From positions 3,375,501 through 3,439,500 of the forward strand of contig NZ_CP048411.1 in the NCBI RefSeq assembly GCF_019355055.1: 64,000 nt of DNA. The letters are read 5' to 3'. Position numbers and translations under genes: made by a program. The DNA is from Pseudomonas sp. MTM4. Lineage in GTDB: Bacteria; Pseudomonadota; Gammaproteobacteria; Pseudomonadales; Pseudomonadaceae. This document shows positions 38,266 to 46,394 of the stretch, one piece after another. The notes under the pieces were generated by a model. That model was not told the origin of the DNA. It ran no database searches and saw nothing but the letters and a program-made list of their open reading frames with translations. Each line of letters opens with the position of its first letter. Positions within the stretch are counted from its first letter, which is position 1.

Positions 38266-39060
38266 ATGAGCCCAGTTCCGCACGACAAACCCTTTACGCT
38301 CGCAGGCCGCACCTATCAGTCGCGCTTGCTGGTGGGCACCGGCAAATACAAGGATCTCGAAGAGACACGCGCCGCCATCGAGGCGTCTGGCGCCGAGATC
38401 GTCACCGTCGCGGTGCGCCGCACGAATATTGGCCAAAACCCGGACGAGCCCAATCTGCTCGACGTTATCTCGCCTGATCGCTACACGATTCTCCCGAACA
38501 CCGCCGGCTGCTATGACGCCGAAGAGGCAGTGCGTACCTGCCGCCTGGCCCGCGAGCTGCTCGACGGCCACAAGCTAGTCAAGCTGGAAGTGCTGGCCGA
38601 CCAGAAGACGTTGTTCCCCAACGTCATCGAAACCCTCAAGGCCGCCGAAGTGCTGGTCAAGGACGGTTTCGACGTCATGGTTTATACCAGCGACGATCCG
38701 ATCATCGCGCGCCAGCTGGCCGAGATGGGCTGCATCGCGGTGATGCCATTGGCGGGGCTGATCGGCACTGGCCTGGGGATCTGCAACCCCTACAACCTGC
38801 GCATCATCCTCGAAGAGGCCAAGGTGCCGGTGCTGGTGGATGCCGGCGTCGGTACGGCGTCCGATGCGACCATCGCCATGGAGCTGGGCTGCGAGGCGGT
38901 GTTAATGAACAGCGCTATCGCCCACGCCCAGAATCCGGTGCTGATGGCTGAAGCCATGAAGTACGCGATCGACGCCGGGCGTCTTGCCTATCTGGCCGGA
39001 CGCATGCCGAAGAAACTGTATGCCAGCGCCTCTTCGCCTCTGGAAGGTCTGATCCGCTAA
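38266..39060 (+). CDS. thiG: Thiazole synthase ThiG
   Basis: TIM-barrel enzyme that condenses deoxyxylulose phosphate, dehydroglycine and the ThiS thiocarboxylate into the thiazole phosphate. The 264 residues show [12 protein letters not shown], the Schiff-base lysine region [22 protein letters not shown] and [11 protein letters not shown], all ThiG signatures. The start at 38266 ([10 protein letters not shown]) is favoured over a longer frame that lacks conservation. A hairpin follows the gene. Confidence 0.95.
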   Translation: MSPVPHDKPFTLAGRTYQSRLLVGTGKYKDLEETRAAIEASGAEIVTVAVRRTNIGQNPDEPNLLDVISPDRYTILPNTAGCYDAEEAVRTCRLARELLDGHKLVKLEVLADQKTLFPNVIETLKAAEVLVKDGFDVMVYTSDDPIIARQLAEMGCIAVMPLAGLIGTGLGICNPYNLRIILEEAKVPVLVDAGVGTASDATIAMELGCEAVLMNSAIAHAQNPVLMAEAMKYAIDAGRLAYLAGRMPKKLYASASSPLEGLIR

Positions 39061-39075
39061 TTCTCCCCGTATTCC

Positions 39076-39101
39076 GCCGCGCACTCGCCCGACTGCGCGG
39101 C
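39076..39101 (+). terminator. Hairpin after thiG
   Basis: GCCGCGCA and TGCGCGGC form a perfect eight-base stem with a ten-base loop, followed by TTCTCT. It may partly terminate thiSG transcription before trmB. Confidence 0.5.
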
Positions 39102-39121
39102 TTCTCTCCGCAGGTTCGTTC

Positions 39122-39832
39122 ATGAGTGACACTTCTACCCCGGCCGACGGCCAACGGCGCATGCGCACCATTAAAAGCTTCGTGATGCGTGCCGGTCGCA
39201 TGACCGAAGGCCAGCAGCGCGGCCTTGACCAGGGCTGGCCGCAATTCGGTCTGGAGCTGGCCGATGGTCTACGCGATTTCGACCAGGTCTTCGGCCGACA
39301 GGCGCCACGCACGTTCGAAATCGGCTTCGGCATGGGCCATTCGACGCTCGAGATGGCTGCAGCGGCGCCTGAGCAGGATTTCATCGGGGTCGAGGTGCAT
39401 TCGCCGGGTGTCGGCGCGCTATTAAACGGGCTTTTGTCACAAAACCTGAATAACGTGCGGGTCTACAGTTGCGATGCGCTGGAAGTGCTGCGTGAATGCG
39501 TCCCCGACGCGAGCCTGGACCGGGTTCTGCTGTTTTTCCCCGATCCCTGGCACAAGAGTCGTCACCACAAGCGGCGAATTGTCCAGCCGGCATTCGCCGA
39601 GCTGGTACGGCAAAAACTGAGGATCGGTGGCGTATTGCATATGGCAACCGATTGGCAAGCCTATGCCGAGCACATGCTCGAGGTCATGAGCATCGCCCCT
39701 GGCTATCGCAACCAGGCCGTAAACGAGCAGTACGTCGAGCGCCCTCAGGAGCGCCCTACGACCAAGTTCGAGCGCCGCGGTGAGCGCCTGGGCCACGGCG
39801 TCTGGGATCTCAAGTTCGAGCGCATCGGCTGA
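39122..39832 (+). CDS. trmB: tRNA (guanine-N7)-methyltransferase TrmB
   Basis: SAM-dependent enzyme making m7G46 in the variable loop of tRNAs. The 236 residues contain the SAM motif [15 protein letters not shown], the catalytic [15 protein letters not shown] and the C-terminal [17 protein letters not shown], all diagnostic for TrmB. Follows thiG, as in other pseudomonads. Confidence 0.96.
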   Translation: MSDTSTPADGQRRMRTIKSFVMRAGRMTEGQQRGLDQGWPQFGLELADGLRDFDQVFGRQAPRTFEIGFGMGHSTLEMAAAAPEQDFIGVEVHSPGVGALLNGLLSQNLNNVRVYSCDALEVLRECVPDASLDRVLLFFPDPWHKSRHHKRRIVQPAFAELVRQKLRIGGVLHMATDWQAYAEHMLEVMSIAPGYRNQAVNEQYVERPQERPTTKFERRGERLGHGVWDLKFERIG

Positions 39833-39988
39833 CCGCCAATACTAGAGCCGTATCAAACGGCCCACGGAAGAACTGACAAGAACGCAACGCCAGGAAGGCT
39901 CGATCTCCCCCAACACCTAATGAGAGCCCTGTCTGCCGGCAGAGGCCGTTACATGCAGCGCACCCGTTGCGCGGCAAGGAGCAAAGCG

Positions 39989-41326
39989 ATGTACAGAAAA
40001 TTCGGAATTCTGCTGCTGGCGGCCTGTGCCAGCCAGGCCCAGGCCAAGGTGGACGAGGCTCAGGCCGCCCGCCTGGGTCAGGACCTTACCCCGCTGGGTG
40101 CCGAGCGCGCCGCCAATGCCGCCGGCACGATTCCGGCCTGGACCGGTGGAGTCCAGGCGCCCGACAGCTACTCCGTCGGGATGCACCATCCTGACCCCTA
40201 TGCCGCTGATCCGGTGCTTTACCGGGTCGACAGCAGCAATGCCGCCGAATATGCCGCACTGTTGCCGGAAGGCCTCCGTGCGCTGGTCGAGCGGTATCCG
40301 GACTTTCATCTACGCGTGTTCCCGTCACGCCGCAGCGCCTCGGCGCCACAGCGTATCTATGACGAGACGCGTGCCAATGCCGTTTCTGCCGAGCTGATCG
40401 CCAACGGCAACGGCATCAAGGGCGCTGTCTCCGGTATCCCCTTCCCGATACCGCAAGACGGTATGGAAGTGATCTGGAACCATGCCGTGCATTACAAGGG
40501 CGAACAAACCCACATGATCAATAACCAGGCCGTGGTGATCAACGGCCGGGCAAGTCTGATCAAGCGGGATCGGCACGTTTATTACGTCTACAACCGCGAG
40601 GGCATGGACCAGGCGCAGTTGGACAACACGCTGCTCTATTACAAATACCGGGTCACCGCGCCTGCGAAGCTCTCCGGCACCTCGCTGGTCGTGCAGGACC
40701 CGTTGGACCAGGTGCTGGCGATCCGCAAGGCCTGGCGTTACAGCCCGAGCGACCGCCGCGTACGGCGCCTGCCTTCGCTGGCCTACGACTCGCTGCAGCC
40801 GGACACGAGCGGCTTGGCTACCGCTGACGTGGTCGATTCCTTCAATGGCGCGCCGGATCGCTATGAGTGGAAGCTGGTCGGCAAGCGCGAGATGCTGGTG
40901 CCGTACAACAGCTACGCGGTTCACCAGCAAGGCATCCCTTACGATTCGATCGTGGGCGCGCGCACCCTGAACCCCGAGCTGCTGCGCTATGAACAGCATC
41001 GCGTATGGATCGTCGAAGCGACCCTGCGCAAGGGTTTCAGCCATCCGTATGACATGCGCCGGTTCTATGTCGATGAAGACAGCTGGCAGATTCTGGCGGT
41101 GGATCTGTTCGATGAAAATGCCGAGTTGATCGGGCTGCAGGAAAGTCATCCGATCAGCTACTACGAAGTGCCAATGTTCGCCAGCACGCTGGAGACGCTG
41201 TATCACTTCAAGGACGGTAACTACTTCGTAGACGGATTGGACAACAACGAGCCGATGTACGACTTCGACGTCAGGCTCAGCCCTCGGGACTTCTCGCCTG
41301 CGGCGTTGAGGAGAGGGGGTAATTAG
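39989..41326 (+). CDS. DUF1329 outer-membrane lipoprotein-sorting-like protein
   Basis: Exported protein of 445 residues with a signal peptide (1-19, ending SQAQA). The body is DUF1329 (LolA/LolB-like fold): TPLGAERAANAAGTIPAWTGG, IWNHAVHYKG and the C-terminal FYVDEDSWQILAVDLFDENAELIG. DUF1329 genes usually sit beside a DUF1302 partner and an RND-like transporter in hydrophobic-compound or surface-attachment loci; no such partner is present here. AAGGAG precedes the ATG at 39989. Function unknown; probably periplasmic or outer membrane. Confidence 0.88.
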   Translation: MYRKFGILLLAACASQAQAKVDEAQAARLGQDLTPLGAERAANAAGTIPAWTGGVQAPDSYSVGMHHPDPYAADPVLYRVDSSNAAEYAALLPEGLRALVERYPDFHLRVFPSRRSASAPQRIYDETRANAVSAELIANGNGIKGAVSGIPFPIPQDGMEVIWNHAVHYKGEQTHMINNQAVVINGRASLIKRDRHVYYVYNREGMDQAQLDNTLLYYKYRVTAPAKLSGTSLVVQDPLDQVLAIRKAWRYSPSDRRVRRLPSLAYDSLQPDTSGLATADVVDSFNGAPDRYEWKLVGKREMLVPYNSYAVHQQGIPYDSIVGARTLNPELLRYEQHRVWIVEATLRKGFSHPYDMRRFYVDEDSWQILAVDLFDENAELIGLQESHPISYYEVPMFASTLETLYHFKDGNYFVDGLDNNEPMYDFDVRLSPRDFSPAALRRGGN

Positions 41327-41983
41327 TAAAAGAGCAGTTTTGACGGCGCTGGGCTTGTGTGGAGCCACAACGCTTTTCTCGGCGGGGGACTACAGGTTGC
41401 GCCTTGCACGGCGCGTCACTTTTTCTTGTTTTGCCAAGAAAAAGTAACCAAAAGAAGGCCACCCCTACATCCGGGTCTGGTCGCGTTGCGACCAGACTTC
41501 CCTCACTCCGGTGCCGCTCCGGAGGCACGTCACGAAGGGACGCCCCTGTCCCTTCGTTTCCCGCTAGGCGTCCATGCCTCGCGACCTCCTACGCAACGCC
41601 TGCGTTCGGCTTCCTGAGGCGGAAGAAATCCGAGTTGCCTGTAGGTTCTTGAAAACGCTTTGCTTTTCCTCTGCACGGTCTGCCAGGCAACACCAACCGC
41701 CCCTTTCAGCAGGGTGAGCGCCATCGTTGCGTAAGGGAGCGAGCCGCATGGATGCGGCGAGAGGCTTAAAGGGCCATGGATGGCCCTTGTAAGCCGGCCC
41801 CTGAAGCGACGATGGAGCGAACGAACCCCGGCGTAGCCGGGCCGGATGGAGGGGCAAGACCTTTTGGTTTCTTTTGGGGCGATTGCCAAAAGAAACTCAC
41901 CCAGCAGGCGAAACCTATGTTTCAGGCAGCTGGATAAATCTGGCGCACCATGCAGCAGGCCATGGAAGAGCCCGCAGCGCTTC
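41327..41983. other. 657-base gene-free gap holding a stem-loop array
   Basis: No gene with recognisable features is present in either strand. Short open frames here have low-complexity, arginine/serine-rich translations without ribosome sites or family signatures. The gap is dominated by the structured element at 41418-41896. The remainder (41327-41417 and 41897-41983) shows nothing further. Confidence 0.7.
41418..41896. repeat. Structured element: array of perfect stem-loops with complementary ends
   Basis: At least ten stem-loops lie in 480 bases. Perfect stems: 41418-41445 (11 bp), 41475-41497 (10 bp, loop GTT), 41506-41524 (6 bp), 41532-41557 (10 bp), 41595-41606 (5 bp), 41610-41625 (5 bp), 41743-41758 (7 bp), 41763-41795 (9+6 bp with one bulge), 41827-41841 (6 bp) and 41867-41896 (11 bp). 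Longer pairings nest these: AACCAAAAG (41446-41454) with CTTTTGGTT (41861-41869), and CCATCGT (41721-41727) with ACGATGG (41809-41815). That is the pattern of a multibranched structured RNA or a hairpin-forming mobile repeat. No transposase is present. Confidence 0.75.
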
Positions 41984-42307
41984 CTAATTTCGATCAGCCA
42001 CCACCCCAATGATGAACAACACCAGAATCAACACCGGCGCCAGGGTGTAATTGTTGAACTGCGCCAACCCCTTGGCCAGCCAGGGGCTGAGATAGACGAT
42101 GCCGAGCCCATAAACGACCGCGCAGAACACTACGAACGCCAACGTACGCAGGATGAAATTCAGCCCGCCTATGTTCTTCTGCACCCAGGCATTGAGCGCC
42201 GGCCCGAACAGCACAAAAAGCGTAGCCATGATCGCCAAGGAAATATCGAACAGATGGCCGCGGCTCCAGCGCGAGAGGGTGGCGATTAGGTCGAGTACGA
42301 GATCCAT
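41984..42307 (-). CDS. DUF3392 small membrane protein
   Basis: Inner-membrane protein of 107 residues with three hydrophobic helices (about 22-40, 52-75 and 85-104); the conserved-looking centre is NAWVQKNIGGLNFILRTLAFV. It matches the Pseudomonas DUF3392 family from memory; function unknown. It lies nine bases after hemW on the same strand. Confidence 0.85.
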   Translation of the reverse strand: MDLVLDLIATLSRWSRGHLFDISLAIMATLFVLFGPALNAWVQKNIGGLNFILRTLAFVVFCAVVYGLGIVYLSPWLAKGLAQFNNYTLAPVLILVLFIIGVVADRN

Positions 42308-42316
42308 CCAGGGTCC

Positions 42317-43528
42317 TTAGGTCAGAAAGAGTTGCAGCAGGTCGTTGAGAAACAGCTGGCCTTTGGGCGTTGCGACCAGCCGCTGCGGGTCGGCGGCCAG
42401 CAGGCCACGTGCTTCGGCTTCGCGACGGGCGTCGGCCAGTTGCCCCAGTGGCAAACCGGTGCGCTGAGTGAACAACAGCGCCGGCACGCCGTCGGTGAGG
42501 CGCAGCACATTCATCAGGAATTCGAATGGCAATTCCTCGGCCTGCAGCTGCTTCTCACCGGCACGAAAGCGCTTGGCCGGGTCGAGATAGTCCTTGGGCA
42601 GGCGGGTTTTCCAGCTGCGCAGGATTCGCCCGTCGGGCTGGCTGATCTTGCCGTGGGCACCCGCGCCGAGGCCGAGGAAGTCGCCGAAGGTCCAGTAGTT
42701 GAGGTTGTGTCGCGCCTGGCGACCGGGTTGGGCGTAGGCCGAGGTTTCGTACTGGGCGTAGCCCTGTTCGGCGAGCAGCGCCTGGCCCGCTTCCTGGATG
42801 TCCCAGAGGGTATCGTCCTCGGGCAGTTGCGGCGGTTTGCTCCAGAACTCGGTGTTCGGCTCGACGGTGAGCTGGTACCAGGACAGGTGCGTCGGCTGCT
42901 GAGCGATGGCGGTGCGCAGATCGTTCAGTGCATCCTCCAGACTCTGGTCAGGCAGGCCGTGCATGAGGTCCAGGTTGAAGTTGTCGAAACCGGCGGCGCG
43001 CGCCATGTCTGCGGCACGGATGGCTTCGTCGCCATCGTGGATGCGACCCAGGGCCTTCAGCTTGGCGGGCTGGAAGCTTTGTACACCGATGGACAGGCGA
43101 TTGATCCCGAGACGGCGGTAATCGCGAAACTTGGCCTGCTCGAAAGTACCCGGATTGGCTTCCAGAGTAATTTCGATGTCCTCGGCAAAGCCGACGCGAC
43201 GCTCCAGCCCTTCCAGAATCCTGCCCAGCGCCTGGGCGGAAAACAGGCTGGGCGTGCCGCCGCCGAAAAAGATCGAGCCAAGCCGGCGGCCCTGGATCTG
43301 ATCGAAATCCTCCTCAAGGTCGGCCAGCAGCGCCGAGACATATTCATCTTCCGGCAACTGCGGCCCGGCAGCGTGGGAGTTGAAGTCGCAGTACGGGCAC
43401 TTGCGCACGCACCAGGGGATATGGACGTAGGCCGCCAAGGGCGGCAGCTCGAAGCCGGAAGCCCGAAGCTGGAAGTTATCCGTGCGTTGGCTTCCAGCTT
43501 CCAGCTTTGAGCTTCCAGCTCCGCTCAT
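42317..43528 (-). CDS. hemW: Heme chaperone HemW (radical SAM, formerly HemN-like)
   Basis: Radical-SAM-fold protein that delivers heme to acceptors; older annotations call it coproporphyrinogen III oxidase. The 403 residues carry [13 protein letters not shown] (CxxxCxxC), the glycine motif [10 protein letters not shown] and the heme-binding HNLNYW (HNxW). Unusually, residues 2-28 are encoded by a low-complexity AGCTTCCAGC-type repeat (43446-43525), so the N-terminus before [12 protein letters not shown] is not homologous to other HemW. The ATG at 43528 overlaps the rdgB stop (ATGA). No other ATG lies before the conserved domain. Confidence 0.92.
   Translation of the reverse strand: MSGAGSSKLEAGSQRTDNFQLRASGFELPPLAAYVHIPWCVRKCPYCDFNSHAAGPQLPEDEYVSALLADLEEDFDQIQGRRLGSIFFGGGTPSLFSAQALGRILEGLERRVGFAEDIEITLEANPGTFEQAKFRDYRRLGINRLSIGVQSFQPAKLKALGRIHDGDEAIRAADMARAAGFDNFNLDLMHGLPDQSLEDALNDLRTAIAQQPTHLSWYQLTVEPNTEFWSKPPQLPEDDTLWDIQEAGQALLAEQGYAQYETSAYAQPGRQARHNLNYWTFGDFLGLGAGAHGKISQPDGRILRSWKTRLPKDYLDPAKRFRAGEKQLQAEELPFEFLMNVLRLTDGVPALLFTQRTGLPLGQLADARREAEARGLLAADPQRLVATPKGQLFLNDLLQLFLT
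43446..43525. repeat. GCTTCCAGC low-complexity repeat inside the hemW 5' end
   Basis: Tandem imperfect units based on GAAGC(T/C)GGAAGC and GCTTCCAGCTT. Related low-complexity tracts flank tonB (59580-59690 and 60628-60752). Here the repeat occupies codons of hemW between the start codon and the conserved domain and keeps the frame open. Confidence 0.6.
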
Positions 43529-44121
43529 GCAATCCCCAGCCGCGCTTTGAGCAACGCCATGGCGCGGGCGCGGTGGCTGAGCTGGTTCTTGTCGGCGGGC
43601 GTCAGCTCGGCGCTGGAACAGCCGCGTTCGGGCACCCAGAACAACGGGTCGTAGCCGAAGCCCTGATCGCCACGCGCTTCATGGAGGATGCGGCCGTGCC
43701 AGAGGCCTTCGCAGATGATCGGCAGCGGGTCGTCGGCATGCCTGACCAGCGCCAAGGCACAGACGAACTGTGCGCCGCGCCCGGCATCGGGCACTTCTTT
43801 CAGGGCGTCCAGCAATTTTGCATTGTTCGCCGCATCGCCCTGGCCGCCGGCATAGCGCGCGGAGTAGATGCCGGGCGCGCCGCCGAGGTGATCGACCGCC
43901 AGCCCGGAATCGTCGGCCAGTGCCGGCAGGCCGGACACGCGCGCGGCGTTGCGCGCCTTGAGGATCGCGTTCTCGATGAATGACAGGCCGGTTTCTTCCG
44001 GTTCCACATCGCTGAATTCCCCTACCGAGCGCACGCGCACGGCGTCGCCCAGCATGGCCTGGAGTTCTTTGAGCTTGCCGGCATTGTGGCTGGCCAGCAC
44101 CAGTTCTTTGAGGGGCATCAT
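43525..44121 (-). CDS. rdgB: dITP/XTP pyrophosphatase RdgB
   Basis: House-cleaning nucleotide hydrolase that removes dITP, XTP and related deaminated purine nucleotides. The 198 residues show [12 protein letters not shown] at the N-terminus, then [38 protein letters not shown] and GFGYDPLFW. Overlaps both neighbours by four bases (ATGA on each side), consistent with a tight operon with DUF4426 and hemW. Confidence 0.95.
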   Translation of the reverse strand: MMPLKELVLASHNAGKLKELQAMLGDAVRVRSVGEFSDVEPEETGLSFIENAILKARNAARVSGLPALADDSGLAVDHLGGAPGIYSARYAGGQGDAANNAKLLDALKEVPDAGRGAQFVCALALVRHADDPLPIICEGLWHGRILHEARGDQGFGYDPLFWVPERGCSSAELTPADKNQLSHRARAMALLKARLGIA

Positions 44122-44540
44122 TCGTCAGGGAAGAATTCTTGGTTGAAGGTAAAGCTGACCGGATCGGCCCCCATGGGCTGCACGGTCAGGGCGAAGCGCA
44201 GCGTCTCGCGCGAGTCGAATGGGAACTGGGCCAGGTAGTAGATGGCTTCGTCACCTTCCTTGAGTTGCTTGAACGTCAGTGGCCGATCCTGGCCCAGGAG
44301 GTTCTTGACCGTACCGCTGACCAGCGCCACCGTCGGCTTGCCGGCCTTGAGCACCGAGATGTTGACCACACCTTGGGTTTTGCTGCGCACCAGGCCGGCC
44401 GCCGCCGCGATGTCCGGCTGCAGGAAGCCCGAGTTGAAGGCGATGTGATGGATGTCGTACTCGCCAAAGCTGTGCTTGCGCTCGGCCCAGGCCGGCATCG
44501 TCAGCAGCAGCGCCAGAAGGCCGATGAGGCTGCGTTTCAT
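44118..44540 (-). CDS. DUF4426 periplasmic protein
   Basis: Exported protein of 140 residues with a clear signal peptide (1-19, MPAWA|E) and a beta-rich DUF4426 body ([20 protein letters not shown] ... FTFNQEFF). Function unknown. The start at 44540 is fixed by GGAGG upstream. It begins 26 bases after the metW stop and overlaps rdgB by four bases. Confidence 0.88.
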   Translation of the reverse strand: MKRSLIGLLALLLTMPAWAERKHSFGEYDIHHIAFNSGFLQPDIAAAAGLVRSKTQGVVNISVLKAGKPTVALVSGTVKNLLGQDRPLTFKQLKEGDEAIYYLAQFPFDSRETLRFALTVQPMGADPVSFTFNQEFFPDE

Positions 44541-44566
44541 GGTGTTTCCTCCATCATTGAAGCGGG

Positions 44567-45166
44567 TCATCTGTTCGGTCCGGTGACGCGGTAGATACCA
44601 ATCTCGCCGATCAGGTTCGGCCACAGACGGCTCGCCCAGCCATGCTTATGGTCGCGGTCGACTGCCAGGCGCTCAAGCACCCGCGCGCCGCGCTCCTGAC
44701 ACAGCCGCTCGAAATCCTCGAAGGTGCAGAAGTGGATGTTGGGCGTGTTGTACCAGGTGTACGGCAGGAACTCCGAGACCGGCATGCGGCCCTTGCTGGC
44801 CAGGTACCAGCGGCAGCGCCAGTGGCCGAAATTGGGGAAGGTGATGATGCATTCGCGACCCACGCGCAGCATTTCCTTCATCAGCAGGTCGGGGTAATGA
44901 ACGGCTTGCAGGGCCTGGGTCATAACCACCATGTCGAAGCTGTCGCTGGCGAAGTTGCCCAGGCCTTTGTCGAGGTCCTGCTCGATGACGTTGACGCCTT
45001 TCTCGACGCAGGCGGCGATGTTGTCCGGGTCGATTTCCAGGCCATAGCCGCTGACCTGCTTGTGGTCGCGCAGCCAGGCCAGCAGGTCGCCGTTGCCGCA
45101 GCCAAGGTCGAGTACCCGGCTGCCGGCGGGAATCCAGTCTTGGATGATTTCCAGATCGGCGCGCAT
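44567..45166 (-). CDS. metW: Methionine biosynthesis protein MetW
   Basis: SAM-methyltransferase-like protein of 199 residues that is required with MetX for homoserine acylation activity in Pseudomonas and relatives. Motifs: SRVLDLGCGNGDLLAWL (SAM-site fold) and FPNFGHWRCRWYL, a MetW hallmark. It starts nine bases after the metX stop. Confidence 0.94.
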   Translation of the reverse strand: MRADLEIIQDWIPAGSRVLDLGCGNGDLLAWLRDHKQVSGYGLEIDPDNIAACVEKGVNVIEQDLDKGLGNFASDSFDMVVMTQALQAVHYPDLLMKEMLRVGRECIITFPNFGHWRCRWYLASKGRMPVSEFLPYTWYNTPNIHFCTFEDFERLCQERGARVLERLAVDRDHKHGWASRLWPNLIGEIGIYRVTGPNR

Positions 45167-45175
45167 GTCGGTTCC

Positions 45176-46315
45176 TTATACGGCGATGCGGTTCATGTAA
45201 CCGCGGAAGGCTTGCAGATAGCGTGGGATCGGAATCAGAAACGCGTCATGGCCTTGCGGGGCGTCGATTTCCAGGTAGCAGACGTTCTTGCGTGCCGCCA
45301 TCAGGGCGTTGACGATTTCCTGCGAACGTTCCGGCGAGAAGCGCCAGTCGGTGGTGAAGGACATCACGCAGAAATCGGCCTGGGCGCCGGCCAGCGTCGT
45401 AGCCAGATCATCGTCATGCGCGGCGGCTGGGTCGAAGTAATCCAGCGCCTTGGTCATCAGCAGGTAGGTGTTGGCATCGAATCGGCCCGAGAATTCCTCG
45501 CCCTGGTAGCGCAGGTAGCTCTCGACCTGGAATTCCACACTGTTGAAATCGTAGTTGAGCTTTTCGCTCTTCAGTCCGCGGCCGAACTTGGTACCCATGG
45601 CGTCATCGGACAGGTAGGTGATGTGGCCTACCATGCGTGCCAGCATCAACCCACGCTTGGGAATCACGTTCTGTTCCTGAAAATGGCCGCCGTGAAACTC
45701 CGGGTCGGAGAGGATGGCCTGACGCGCCACTTCATTGAACGCGATGTTCTGTGCCGACAGCTTGGGTGCCGAGGCTATCGCCACGCAGTGACGAATCCGC
45801 TCGGGGTAGCTGATGCTCCACTGCAGCGCCTGCATGCCGCCGAGGCTGCCGCCAACCACAGCGGCCCATTGCTCGACGCCCAGCACATCGGCCAGGCGCG
45901 CCTGGCTGTTGACCCAGTCTTCCACGGTCACGACCGGGAAATCGGCGCCGTAGGGTTTGCCGCTCAGCGGATTGAGGCTGCTCGGCCCCGTCGAGCCGTT
46001 GCAACCGCCGAGGTTGTTCAGGCTGACGACGAAGAAGCGATTGGTGTCGATGGCCTTGCCGGGCCCGATGCATGAATCCCACCAGCCCGGCTTGCGATCG
46101 TCCATGCTGTGGTAGCCGGCGGCGTGGTGATGGCCGGAAAGGGCATGGCAGATCAGCACGGCATTGCTGCGCGCGGCGTTCAGTTCACCGTAGGTTTCGT
46201 AGATCAGTTGGTAATCGGCCAAGGTGCGGCCGCAAGCGAGCACCAGTGGTTCGGCGAAATGCGCGACCTGCGGGCTCACCAGACCAACGGAATCGGCTGG
46301 TATGTCAGTGGGCAT
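45176..46315 (-). CDS. metX: Homoserine O-acyltransferase MetX
   Basis: Alpha/beta-hydrolase-fold enzyme that activates homoserine for methionine synthesis. In Pseudomonas the acyl donor is usually succinyl-CoA although the protein is of the MetX family. The 379 residues include [12 protein letters not shown], the nucleophile elbow [10 protein letters not shown] (S157), the charge-relay aspartate near TDWRF, and the histidine in PQGHDAFL. Forms an operon with metW. Confidence 0.94.
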   Translation of the reverse strand: MPTDIPADSVGLVSPQVAHFAEPLVLACGRTLADYQLIYETYGELNAARSNAVLICHALSGHHHAAGYHSMDDRKPGWWDSCIGPGKAIDTNRFFVVSLNNLGGCNGSTGPSSLNPLSGKPYGADFPVVTVEDWVNSQARLADVLGVEQWAAVVGGSLGGMQALQWSISYPERIRHCVAIASAPKLSAQNIAFNEVARQAILSDPEFHGGHFQEQNVIPKRGLMLARMVGHITYLSDDAMGTKFGRGLKSEKLNYDFNSVEFQVESYLRYQGEEFSGRFDANTYLLMTKALDYFDPAAAHDDDLATTLAGAQADFCVMSFTTDWRFSPERSQEIVNALMAARKNVCYLEIDAPQGHDAFLIPIPRYLQAFRGYMNRIAV

Positions 46316-46394
46316 CGAGCCTGGCTCTTGCGAAAAGAAGGCGGCAAAGTCTAAAGGTAAGCGCGCTTCAATTCATCCTCAATCGCAACGCCGC

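Noticed and set aside
39845..39865. GCCGT-ATCAA-ACGGC hairpin after trmB as a terminator
   Set aside because: A five-base stem without a T-run is too weak to call.
41418..41896. CRISPR array
   Set aside because: The hairpins differ in sequence and length and there is no constant repeat or constant spacer size; no cas genes are nearby.
41357..42009. Several overlapping short open frames in both strands of the 41.4-41.9 kb gap
   Set aside because: Translations are low-complexity, arginine- and serine-rich and lack start signals. They follow from the high G+C and repeated stems, and the region is better explained as a structured non-coding element.
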